A stretch of 11,659 bases of DNA, taken from NCBI GenBank assembly GCA_905235775.1, contig CAJOMY010000041.1, positions 1-11,659 on the forward strand, in the 5' to 3' direction. The translations under genes were made by a program, and so were the position numbers. Below, one piece after another: positions 5,696-11,659 of this stretch. The notes below the pieces were generated by a model that saw only the letters and a program-made list of their open reading frames with translations, was not told where the DNA came from and searched no databases. Positions within the stretch are counted from its first letter, which is position 1, and each line of letters opens with the position of its first letter. The DNA comes from an uncultured Bacteroidales bacterium. Its GTDB lineage: Bacteria; Bacteroidota; Bacteroidia; Bacteroidales; UBA932.

Positions 5696-6919
5696 ATGTC
5701 CCTGCACATCTCCGCCAAGACCCAGGCTATGCCTGCCTCCGCCATCCGTAAACTGGTTCCCCTCTCCGACGCCGCCAAGGCCCGGGGCATCCACGTGTAC
5801 CACCTCAACGTGGGCGCACCGGACATCAAGTCCCCCGACTGCGCCTTCAACGCCGTCGTGGACAAATGCAAGGGCATGCACCACCTCTCCTACACCAACT
5901 CCGCCGGACTCATCGAACTCCGCGAAGGCATGGTGAAGAAGTACTATAAGAAAATCGGCATCGACATCGAGCTGGGCGAGCTGCTCATCGACGTGGCCGG
6001 CAGCGAAGCCTTCGCCGTGGCCATGCAGGTGGCCGCCGACCCCGGCGACGAGATCATCGTCGTGGAGCCGTTCTACACCAATTACCAGACCTTCGCCTAC
6101 CTGAACGGGATCACGCTCAAGGCCGTTCCGACCGATATCCGCGAGGGCTTCAAGGTCCCCGACATCTCCGAGTTCGAGAAGCTCGTGACCCCGAAGACGC
6201 GCGCCGTGCTGCTCAGCAACCCGTGCAATCCGTCCGGCAAGCTTTTCACCCGGGAGGAAATGCTTCAGATCGGCGACTTCTGCCGCCGGCACGAGCTCTT
6301 CCTCATCTCGGACGAAGTGTACCGCGAGTTCTGCTATACCGACGAGCCGCACTTCTCCGCCATGAACATCCCGGGCTGCGAGCAGAACGTCATCCTGGTG
6401 GACTCCGTATCCAAGCGCTACAACCTCTGCGGCGCCCGCATCGGCTGCATCGTCTCGCACAACAAGGACGTGATGGCCGCCGCGCTCAAGTTCGCCCAGT
6501 CCCGCCTTTGCCCGCCGGTGCTCGGCCAATATGCCGCCATCGGTGCGCTGGACACGCCGCAGTCCTACTTTGACGAAGTCCGGGAGGAATACATCCGCCG
6601 GCGCGACTGTGCCGTGGAGATGCTGAACGCCATCCCCGGCGTCTTCGCCCCCAAGCCCTTCGGCGCCTTCTACACCGTCGCGGAGCTGCCGGTCGCCGAT
6701 GCGGAAGACTTCGCCCGCTGGATGCTCACCGAATTCAACGTCGACGGCGCCACGACGATGGTGACACCCGCCACATCCTTCTACAAGACCCCGGGCGTCG
6801 GACGCAACCACGTCCGCATCGCCTATGTACTGGAAGTGCCTGCCCTGCGCAAGGCGCTCAGCATCCTGGCCCAAGGCCTCGCCGAATATCAAAAGACCCA
6901 TCCGGATGGGCTGGCGTAA
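5696..6919 (+). CDS. Fold-type I PLP-dependent aminotransferase (class I/II, aspartate aminotransferase-like)
   Basis: This 407-residue cytosolic enzyme moves an amino group between an amino acid and a 2-oxo acid. The PLP site is complete: SNPCNPSG (Asn178), SDEVY (Asp206), SVSKRYNLCGARIG (Schiff-base Lys240), and Arg374 in VRIAY for the substrate alpha-carboxylate. Tyr127 lies in EPFYTNY. The N-terminus ISAKTQAMPASAIRKL is the normal family opening, so the start at 5696 is well supported. Length is typical (about 395-410). The substrate cannot be assigned; aspartate or an aromatic/branched amino acid are all possible. The gene leads a three-gene operon: its last 14 bases overlap the acyltransferase start. 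A separate aromatic amino acid operon lies nearby on the other strand, so a role in tyrosine or phenylalanine formation is possible but not shown. Confidence 0.9.
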   Translation: MSLHISAKTQAMPASAIRKLVPLSDAAKARGIHVYHLNVGAPDIKSPDCAFNAVVDKCKGMHHLSYTNSAGLIELREGMVKKYYKKIGIDIELGELLIDVAGSEAFAVAMQVAADPGDEIIVVEPFYTNYQTFAYLNGITLKAVPTDIREGFKVPDISEFEKLVTPKTRAVLLSNPCNPSGKLFTREEMLQIGDFCRRHELFLISDEVYREFCYTDEPHFSAMNIPGCEQNVILVDSVSKRYNLCGARIGCIVSHNKDVMAAALKFAQSRLCPPVLGQYAAIGALDTPQSYFDEVREEYIRRRDCAVEMLNAIPGVFAPKPFGAFYTVAELPVADAEDFARWMLTEFNVDGATTMVTPATSFYKTPGVGRNHVRIAYVLEVPALRKALSILAQGLAEYQKTHPDGLA

Positions 6920-7460
6920 ATTCTGCGGCTGGGCACTCCGGAAGCTCGGCTGGACGGTCGTCGAAGGCCTCCCCGAGGAGAAGAAGTGCATCATGCTGGG
7001 CGTCCCGCACACCACCGTGTGGGACTTCCTCATCGCTTACCTTTACTATAAATCCATCGGCGGCGACGCCCTCTGCATGGTCAAGAAGGAGATGTTCTTC
7101 CCGCCCCTGGGCTGGATTCTCCGGGCCATGGGCGGCATTCCCGTGGACCGGAGCAATTCCGCCGCGCTGGTGCGCAGCCTGATCCAGCAGATGAACGAGA
7201 AGGAGACCTTCCACCTGGCCATCGCGCCGGAAGGCACCCGAAAGCCCGTCAAGCGCTGGAAGAGCGGTTATCACCTGATCGCCCGCGAGACGGGCGTGCC
7301 CGTCTATCTGGGCTACTTCGACTGGAAGCGCAAGCGCGTGGGCCGCGGACAGAAGGTCGAACTCACCGACGACGCCGCTGCAGACACCCGGCGCATCCAG
7401 GAGATCTACGAGTCCATGGACCTGGGCGCCCGCCATCCTGAAAAATACGTTACACACTGA
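6906..7460 (+). CDS. PlsC-type lysophospholipid/1-acylglycerol-3-phosphate acyltransferase family protein
   Basis: This 184-residue protein has the acyltransferase motifs in order: HTTVWD (HX4D, His35-Asp40), GGIPVDRS (76-83) and PEGTR (108-112). Such enzymes move a fatty acyl group onto a glycerolipid or similar hydroxyl acceptor at the inner membrane. It is short for PlsC (usually 240 or more) and lacks the N-terminal membrane segment; membrane contact may come from the hydrophobic stretch FFPPLGWILRAMGG (64-77). The start at 6906 overlaps the aminotransferase by 14 bp. An open frame continues upstream to an ATG at 6825, but the added residues are low-complexity basic text read out of frame through the aminotransferase C-terminus. 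The stop TGA shares its last A with the next ATG (TGATG), so translation is probably coupled to the acyl ligase. The natural acceptor is unknown. Confidence 0.88.
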   Translation: MGWRKFCGWALRKLGWTVVEGLPEEKKCIMLGVPHTTVWDFLIAYLYYKSIGGDALCMVKKEMFFPPLGWILRAMGGIPVDRSNSAALVRSLIQQMNEKETFHLAIAPEGTRKPVKRWKSGYHLIARETGVPVYLGYFDWKRKRVGRGQKVELTDDAAADTRRIQEIYESMDLGARHPEKYVTH

Positions 7461-9073
7461 TGCGACACGACTTCAAGACCCTTTCCGATCTGTACGACTA
7501 CGCTTCTGCGAAGTACGCCAAACGGACTGCGGCCGAGTTTACCGACGGACAGCAGTCTTACACCTACGCCCGTTTCCGGGAGACCAGCGACAACCTGTCG
7601 CGCATCCTGTCCAATTTCGGCATCAGCGCCTCCGACAAGGTAGGCATCCTGTCCGAAAACGGACCGCACTGGAGCATCGCCTTCTTCGCCGTCACCGCCT
7701 ATGGGCGCGTGGCGGTCCCGATGCTTAATGAGCTGTCTTCCAGCGAAGTGGAGAGTATCCTCGGGCACTCCGAGGCCAAGGCCCTCTTCGTCTCCCGCCG
7801 CCAGCTCAAGAAGGTCAGCGACGCGGCGATGGCCCGGCTCAGCCTGGTGATCGACATCGACACCTTCGAATTCATCAAGCACGACGATGCCGCATTCACC
7901 TGCGACGGCCGCGTGGCCACGCCCAATCCCATGGACATGGCCGCCCTCATCTACACCTCCGGCACCACCGGTTCACCGAAAGGCGTGATGCTCAGCCACC
8001 GCAACTTCTGCGCGTCGGTACTGGACTCCTGGTACGCCCAGCACGAGAACAAGCATTCCGTCTTCCTGTCCATCCTCCCGATGGCGCACACCTACGAGAT
8101 GACGCTCGGCCTGCTGTACCCCTTCTCCGTGGGAGCGCGCGTCTGTTACCTGCGGCGCGTCCCTACGCCCACCGTCCTCAAGCAAACGCTGAAGGAGATC
8201 CGCCCCACGACCGTGCTCTCCGTCCCGCTCATCATTGAGAAAATGTACAAGTCCAGCATCGTCCCGACCATCCGCGAGAGCAGGTTCCTGAGCTATCTGG
8301 AGGAGCACATGCCACGCCTGCTTGCCCTGCTGGTCGGTATCAAGCTGAGCAATATTTTCGGCGGCCGCCTGCACTTCTTCGGCATCGGCGGCGCCAAGCT
8401 CGATCCCGAGGTGGAGACCTTCCTGCACCGCGCCGGCTTCCCCTACGGCATCGGCTACGGCCTCACGGAGACGGCCCCGCTCGTCTGTGCCGCTCCCCCG
8501 TTCAAGACGCATGTCGGCTCCACCGGCCACCCCACCCACGGCGCGCAGGTGCGCCTGGCGGACATCAACCCGGAGACCGGCCTGGGCGAGATCGTCGTCA
8601 AGGGCCCCAATGTCATGATGGGCTATTACAAAGACTACGAGCGCACGCAGTCCGTCCTCAGCCAGGACGGCTGGTTCCGCACCGGCGACCTGGCCTCCAT
8701 CGACGCCAAGGGGCGCTTCTCCATCCGCGGCCGTCTGCGCAACATGATCGTCGGCGCCTCCGGGGAGAACATTTACCCGGAAGAAATCGAACACGTAATC
8801 AACAGCTTCGACGGCATCGGAGAGTCCCTGGTCATCGAGCGCGACGGACAGCTCATCGCGCTCGTCAAGTTCGAGGACAACGTCCTGAACTGGAACCTCG
8901 AGGGGCAGGACCGCTTCATCGAAGACCTGGAGAAAAGGCGCAAAGCCATCCTGGACTTCGTCAACGAGAAGGTCAGCCGCTTCTCCAAGATCAAGGACGT
9001 CGAGATCCGGAAAGAGCCCTTCAGCAAGACGGCCACCCACAAGATCCGCCGCTTCCTCTACGAGAAGAAATAA
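7460..9073 (+). CDS. AMP-dependent synthetase/ligase, long-chain fatty-acid-CoA ligase type
   Basis: This 537-residue protein is an ANL-superfamily enzyme that activates a carboxylate with ATP to an acyl-adenylate and then usually forms a CoA thioester. The order of motifs is complete: P-loop YTSGTTGSPKG (165-175), YGLTET (333-338), GWFRTGD (404-410), hinge GRLRNMIVGASGENIYPEEIE (first residue 424) and the C-terminal catalytic Lys528 in THKIRRFL. His527 replaces the glycine often found before this lysine. Length and the hinge sequence suit long-chain acyl-CoA synthetases rather than acetyl-CoA synthetase. It has no signal peptide. It overlaps the acyltransferase by one base and could supply or recycle acyl-CoA for it; transfer to another carrier (for example ACP) is possible. 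Its stop lies 3 bp from the stop of the convergent DAHP synthase gene, with no terminator hairpin between. Confidence 0.9.
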   Translation: MRHDFKTLSDLYDYASAKYAKRTAAEFTDGQQSYTYARFRETSDNLSRILSNFGISASDKVGILSENGPHWSIAFFAVTAYGRVAVPMLNELSSSEVESILGHSEAKALFVSRRQLKKVSDAAMARLSLVIDIDTFEFIKHDDAAFTCDGRVATPNPMDMAALIYTSGTTGSPKGVMLSHRNFCASVLDSWYAQHENKHSVFLSILPMAHTYEMTLGLLYPFSVGARVCYLRRVPTPTVLKQTLKEIRPTTVLSVPLIIEKMYKSSIVPTIRESRFLSYLEEHMPRLLALLVGIKLSNIFGGRLHFFGIGGAKLDPEVETFLHRAGFPYGIGYGLTETAPLVCAAPPFKTHVGSTGHPTHGAQVRLADINPETGLGEIVVKGPNVMMGYYKDYERTQSVLSQDGWFRTGDLASIDAKGRFSIRGRLRNMIVGASGENIYPEEIEHVINSFDGIGESLVIERDGQLIALVKFEDNVLNWNLEGQDRFIEDLEKRRKAILDFVNEKVSRFSKIKDVEIRKEPFSKTATHKIRRFLYEKK

Positions 9074-9076
9074 GCG

Positions 9077-10108
9077 TCAGACCCAGAGCTCGGCGAGGTC
9101 GAGCACCAGCCGCTCGGTCTTCTCCCAGCCCAGGCAGGGATCGGTGATGGACTTGCCATACACGCCCCCGTCCGGCTTCTGGCAGCCGTCTTCGAGGTAG
9201 GACTCGATCATCATGCCCTTGACCAGCCGGTGGATTTCTTCGCTGTGGCGGGTGCTGTGCAGCACCTCCTTGGCGATGCGCACCTGCTCGTCGTAACGCT
9301 TGCCGGAGTTGCTGTGGTTCGTGTCCACGAGCACGGCGGGATTGGCCAGGCCGCTCTCCGCATACAGGGCGCTCAGGCGGGCCAGGTCCTCGTAATGATA
9401 ATTGGGATGCGCGATCCCGTGCGAGTCCACGTAGCCGCGCAGGATGGCGTGCGCATAGGGATTGCCCTTGCTCTCCACTTCCCAGTTGCGATAGATGAAC
9501 ATGTGGGCGCTCTGGGCGGCTTTCAAGGCGTTCATCATGACGGACAGGTCCCCGCCCGTGGGGTTCTTCATGCCCACCGGGATGTCCAGGCCGCTGGCCG
9601 TTATGCGGTGCTGCTGGTCCTCCACGGAACGGGCGCCCACCGCCACGTACGACAGCAGGTCGTCCAGGAAGCGGTGGTTCTCCGGATAAAGCATCTCGTC
9701 GGCGCAGGAGAAGCCGGTCTCGTTGATGGCGCGCATGTGCAGCTTGCGGATGGAGATCAGGCCGCGGAGCATGTCGGAATGCTCCTGCGGATTCGGCTGG
9801 TGCAGCATGCCCTTATAGCCGGCGCCGGTGGTGCGCGGCTTGTTGGTGTAGATGCGCGGCACGATCACGATCTTGTCGGACACGCGGTCCTGCAACCCGC
9901 GCAGGCGGGAAATGTATTCAATCACGGCATCCTCCCGGTCGGCCGAACAAGGCCCGATCACGAGCAGCAGCTTGCCGCTCGCGCCGGACAGGACCTCGCG
10001 GATGCTCTCGTCGTTGGCGTGCTTGGCCGCCGCCCCTTCCGCGGAGATCGGATACATCTCCTTGATCTCCTTGGGGATCGGCAGCTTGCGCTTGAAAATC
10101 ATATTCAT
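9077..10108 (-). CDS. aroG: 3-deoxy-7-phosphoheptulonate (DAHP) synthase, type I (AroF/AroG/AroH family)
   Basis: This 343-residue cytosolic enzyme joins phosphoenolpyruvate and erythrose 4-phosphate, the first step of the shikimate pathway. Metal ligands are in place: Cys54 (IGPCSADRED), His265 (VDTNHSNSGK), Glu302 (MMIESYLEDG) and Asp323 (ITDPCLGW). Substrate-binding Arg85 and Lys90 lie in PRIYTNKPRTT. The usual GARTTESQ motif reads GARSVEDQQHR (158-168) and the following glycine-rich loop reads NPTGGD (182-187), a recognisable sub-group. No chorismate mutase domain is attached at either end, unlike the fused enzyme of many Bacteroides. It is the last gene of aroC-tyrA-aroG, 11 bp after the tyrA stop. 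The aroG symbol is by family; which aromatic amino acid inhibits it cannot be read from sequence. An alternative start two codons in (10102) is possible. Confidence 0.92.
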   Translation of the reverse strand: MNMIFKRKLPIPKEIKEMYPISAEGAAAKHANDESIREVLSGASGKLLLVIGPCSADREDAVIEYISRLRGLQDRVSDKIVIVPRIYTNKPRTTGAGYKGMLHQPNPQEHSDMLRGLISIRKLHMRAINETGFSCADEMLYPENHRFLDDLLSYVAVGARSVEDQQHRITASGLDIPVGMKNPTGGDLSVMMNALKAAQSAHMFIYRNWEVESKGNPYAHAILRGYVDSHGIAHPNYHYEDLARLSALYAESGLANPAVLVDTNHSNSGKRYDEQVRIAKEVLHSTRHSEEIHRLVKGMMIESYLEDGCQKPDGGVYGKSITDPCLGWEKTERLVLDLAELWV

Positions 10109-10119
10109 GGTATTCCCTG

Positions 10120-10980
10120 TTATTTATCGAAAAACGAACGCCGGTACGTGGACAGGCGCATCATCTCCTTCATGGTCTTTTCATCCCCGCGGGCGAGCGC
10201 ATCGCGCAGTTCGGAAAACTTGGCGAGGAAAAGGTCCATCTGCGACAGCAACTCGTCCCGGTTCTCCAGGAACAGCTCCGTCCACATGTTCTCGTTGATC
10301 CGGGCGATGCGCGTGAGGTCCCGGAACGAATCGCCCGTGTACTCCGCCAGGTGCTCGGACTCCTTGCAGTCCATCAGCGCCACGGCGATGCAGTGCGTGA
10401 GCTGCGAGAGGAAGCCGATCATCTCGTCGTGCGCCTCAATCGACAGCACGGCGATATTCCGGAATCCCAGGATGCAGCCCAGCGTGCGCACCAGTTCGAT
10501 CCCCTCGGGCGTATTCTTCTCCGTGGGGGTGATAATGAAGTTGGCGCCGTCAAAGACGTGGCTGTCGGCATATTCCACGCCGGAGCGTTCGCGGCCCGCC
10601 ATCGGATGGGACGGCACGAACTCCACGTCCGGCCGCAGCATCTCCTGGACGGCCGGGACGACGGCGCGCTTGACGCCGGTCACGTCCGTGATCACGGCCC
10701 CTTCCTTCAGATAATCCTGGTAGCGCTCCACCCAGGCCACGAAAGCCTTGGGATACAGCGCGAAGACCACCAGGTCGAACTGTGAGACATATTCGCGCGT
10801 CACCTCCACCTGGCCGTGGGCGATATAGCCCTTCTCCAGGGCGAAATCCAGAGTCTCCTGACGGCGGGCCAGCGCACCCACCTCGAAGCCCAGCGAACTG
10901 AGCTTCTGGGCATAAGATCCTCCGATCATGCCAAGGCCCACGATGAGCACGCGCCGATAGTTGATGAATCCTTTCGTCAT
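10120..10980 (-). CDS. tyrA: Prephenate dehydrogenase
   Basis: This 286-residue cytosolic enzyme oxidatively decarboxylates prephenate to 4-hydroxyphenylpyruvate, the tyrosine branch. The Rossmann domain begins with VLIVGLGMIGGS (11-22, GxGxxG at 15-20). The catalytic His is His125 in SHPMAGRERSG. The all-helical C-terminal half (about 165-280) contains HDEMIGFLSQLTH (184-196) and GDSFRDLTRIA (216-226), whose Arg binds prephenate carboxylate in the family. The protein ends soon after this domain, so it has no ACT domain and no fused chorismate mutase. Its ATG overlaps the aroC stop as ATGA, indicating coupled translation. NAD or NADP preference, and arogenate use, cannot be decided. Confidence 0.93.
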   Translation of the reverse strand: MTKGFINYRRVLIVGLGMIGGSYAQKLSSLGFEVGALARRQETLDFALEKGYIAHGQVEVTREYVSQFDLVVFALYPKAFVAWVERYQDYLKEGAVITDVTGVKRAVVPAVQEMLRPDVEFVPSHPMAGRERSGVEYADSHVFDGANFIITPTEKNTPEGIELVRTLGCILGFRNIAVLSIEAHDEMIGFLSQLTHCIAVALMDCKESEHLAEYTGDSFRDLTRIARINENMWTELFLENRDELLSQMDLFLAKFSELRDALARGDEKTMKEMMRLSTYRRSFFDK

Positions 10981-11659
10981 GCCGCACGCAGATAATCGGT
11001 ACCGAAGCGCAGGGCGAGCTGGTCGCAGAGCACTACGGACACCAGGGCCGTCACCACGGGGCAGATCCGCCGGATGATGGCCGGATCGTGCCGCCCGGTG
11101 AGGGCGAGTTCCACATCTTTACCTTCTTTGAAATCCACCGTCCGCTGCGGCCGCGCAATGGAAGGCGTGGGCTTGACCGCCAGGTTGAAGACGACGGGCA
11201 TCCCGTTGGTGATGCCGCCGTTGATGCCGCCGTTGCGGTTGGTCTCCGTGACCACGCGCCCGTCCTGCATCCGGAAGGGATCGTTGGCCTGCGAACCGCG
11301 CAGGCCGGCCAGACCGAATCCGTCGCCGAACTCGATGCCCTTGACCCCGCCCACGGCGAACGCCGCCCGGGCGAGCACGCCCTCGAGCGAGTCGAACCAG
11401 GGCTCCCCCAGCCCGGCGGGCAGGCCGCAGATGCCGGTCTGGATCACGCCGCCGACCGAGTCCTGTTCCGCTTTCGCGGCCAGCACGGCGGCTTCCACCT
11501 GCTCCTCGAGGTCGAGGATCAGCGGGAAGCGCCGGGACTCGATGCGGTCGATCTCGGAGGCCACGTCCGTGAACGGGGCGTCCTCCACCCCGGCGCAGCG
11601 CAGGATGTGCGTGCCCAGGCGGATGCCCTTCGCCGCAAGCGCCTGCCGGCAGATGGCTC
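10977..11659 (-). CDS. aroC: Chorismate synthase, C-terminal part (5' end outside the window)
   Basis: About 226 C-terminal residues of a protein usually near 350-360 are present; the frame is open to the right edge, beginning AICRQALAAKGIRLGTH. The enzyme makes chorismate from 5-enolpyruvylshikimate 3-phosphate using reduced FMN. Conserved stretches are EPWFDSLEGVLARAAFAVGG, VKGIEFGDGFGLAGLRGSQA, GGINGGITNGMPVVFNLAVK with PTPSI, and GRHDPAIIRRICPVV near the end. These hold FMN- and substrate-binding residues in the family. It is the first visible gene of the aroC-tyrA-aroG operon; the promoter and any attenuator are beyond the window. A GTG in frame at 11588 is internal, not the start, because homologous sequence continues upstream of it. 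Confidence 0.95.
   Translation of the reverse strand, partial: AICRQALAAKGIRLGTHILRCAGVEDAPFTDVASEIDRIESRRFPLILDLEEQVEAAVLAAKAEQDSVGGVIQTGICGLPAGLGEPWFDSLEGVLARAAFAVGGVKGIEFGDGFGLAGLRGSQANDPFRMQDGRVVTETNRNGGINGGITNGMPVVFNLAVKPTPSIARPQRTVDFKEGKDVELALTGRHDPAIIRRICPVVTALVSVVLCDQLALRFGTDYLRAA

Noticed and set aside
6825..6905. Upstream ATG for the acyltransferase.
   Set aside because: The 27 extra residues read through the aminotransferase in another frame; the protein starting at 6906 fits the family and normal operon overlap.
5675..7033. A 452-codon minus-strand open frame over the aminotransferase, and a similar 355-codon frame at 7973-9040 over the acyl ligase.
   Set aside because: Composition and lack of motifs mark both as antisense shadows of the real genes, although their length alone would pass a naive filter.

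Overview
The window looks like a chromosomal segment of a GC-rich member of the Bacteroidales (Bacteroidota). The evidence is the repeated TAnnTTTG -7 boxes, in the best cases with a TTTG/TTG -33 element 19-20 bp upstream, the AT-rich leaders without a clear Shine-Dalgarno, the contrast between GC-rich genes and AT-rich spacers, and gene types common in gut or rumen Bacteroidales (a secreted GH10 xylanase-CE1 esterase fusion, a DUF3737 protein, a YidE/YbjL transporter). The genus cannot be fixed from sequence alone.

Left edge (1-757): the N-terminus of a leftward N-acetylmuramoyl-L-alanine amidase is cut by the window edge. A non-coding stretch follows. It holds a candidate small RNA (about 194-264) and two diverged direct copies of a unit made of three AGTACA motifs, a terminator hairpin and a tRNA-Asp 3' end. 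The right copy runs into an intact leftward tRNA-Asp(GTC) with its own promoter and terminator. The duplication looks like an att-type scar of integration at the tRNA 3' end, and the amidase may belong to the integrated element; both are inferences.

Centre-left (758-4764): a 725-residue secreted bifunctional GH10 xylanase/CE1 esterase has its own promoter and a strong terminator. It has no SusC/SusD partner inside the window. It is followed by a separately promoted 560-residue YidE/YbjL (AAE family) transporter with two RCK-C domains.

Centre (4765-9073): a leftward DUF3737 beta-helix protein meets the transporter stop-to-stop with no spacer and shares a compact divergent promoter region with a rightward operon. 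That operon encodes a fold-type I PLP aminotransferase, a small PlsC-type acyltransferase and a long-chain acyl-CoA synthetase-like ligase. Junctions overlap by 14 bp and 1 bp, which indicates co-translation and a lipid-related role for at least the last two genes.

Right (9077-11659): a leftward aromatic amino acid operon reads aroC (C-terminal part, cut by the edge), tyrA, then a type I DAHP synthase. It covers the committed first step of the shikimate pathway, chorismate formation, and the branch from prephenate to tyrosine. aroC and tyrA overlap by ATGA, and tyrA and the DAHP synthase gene are 11 bp apart. The operon converges on the acyl-ligase operon with only 3 bp between stop codons.
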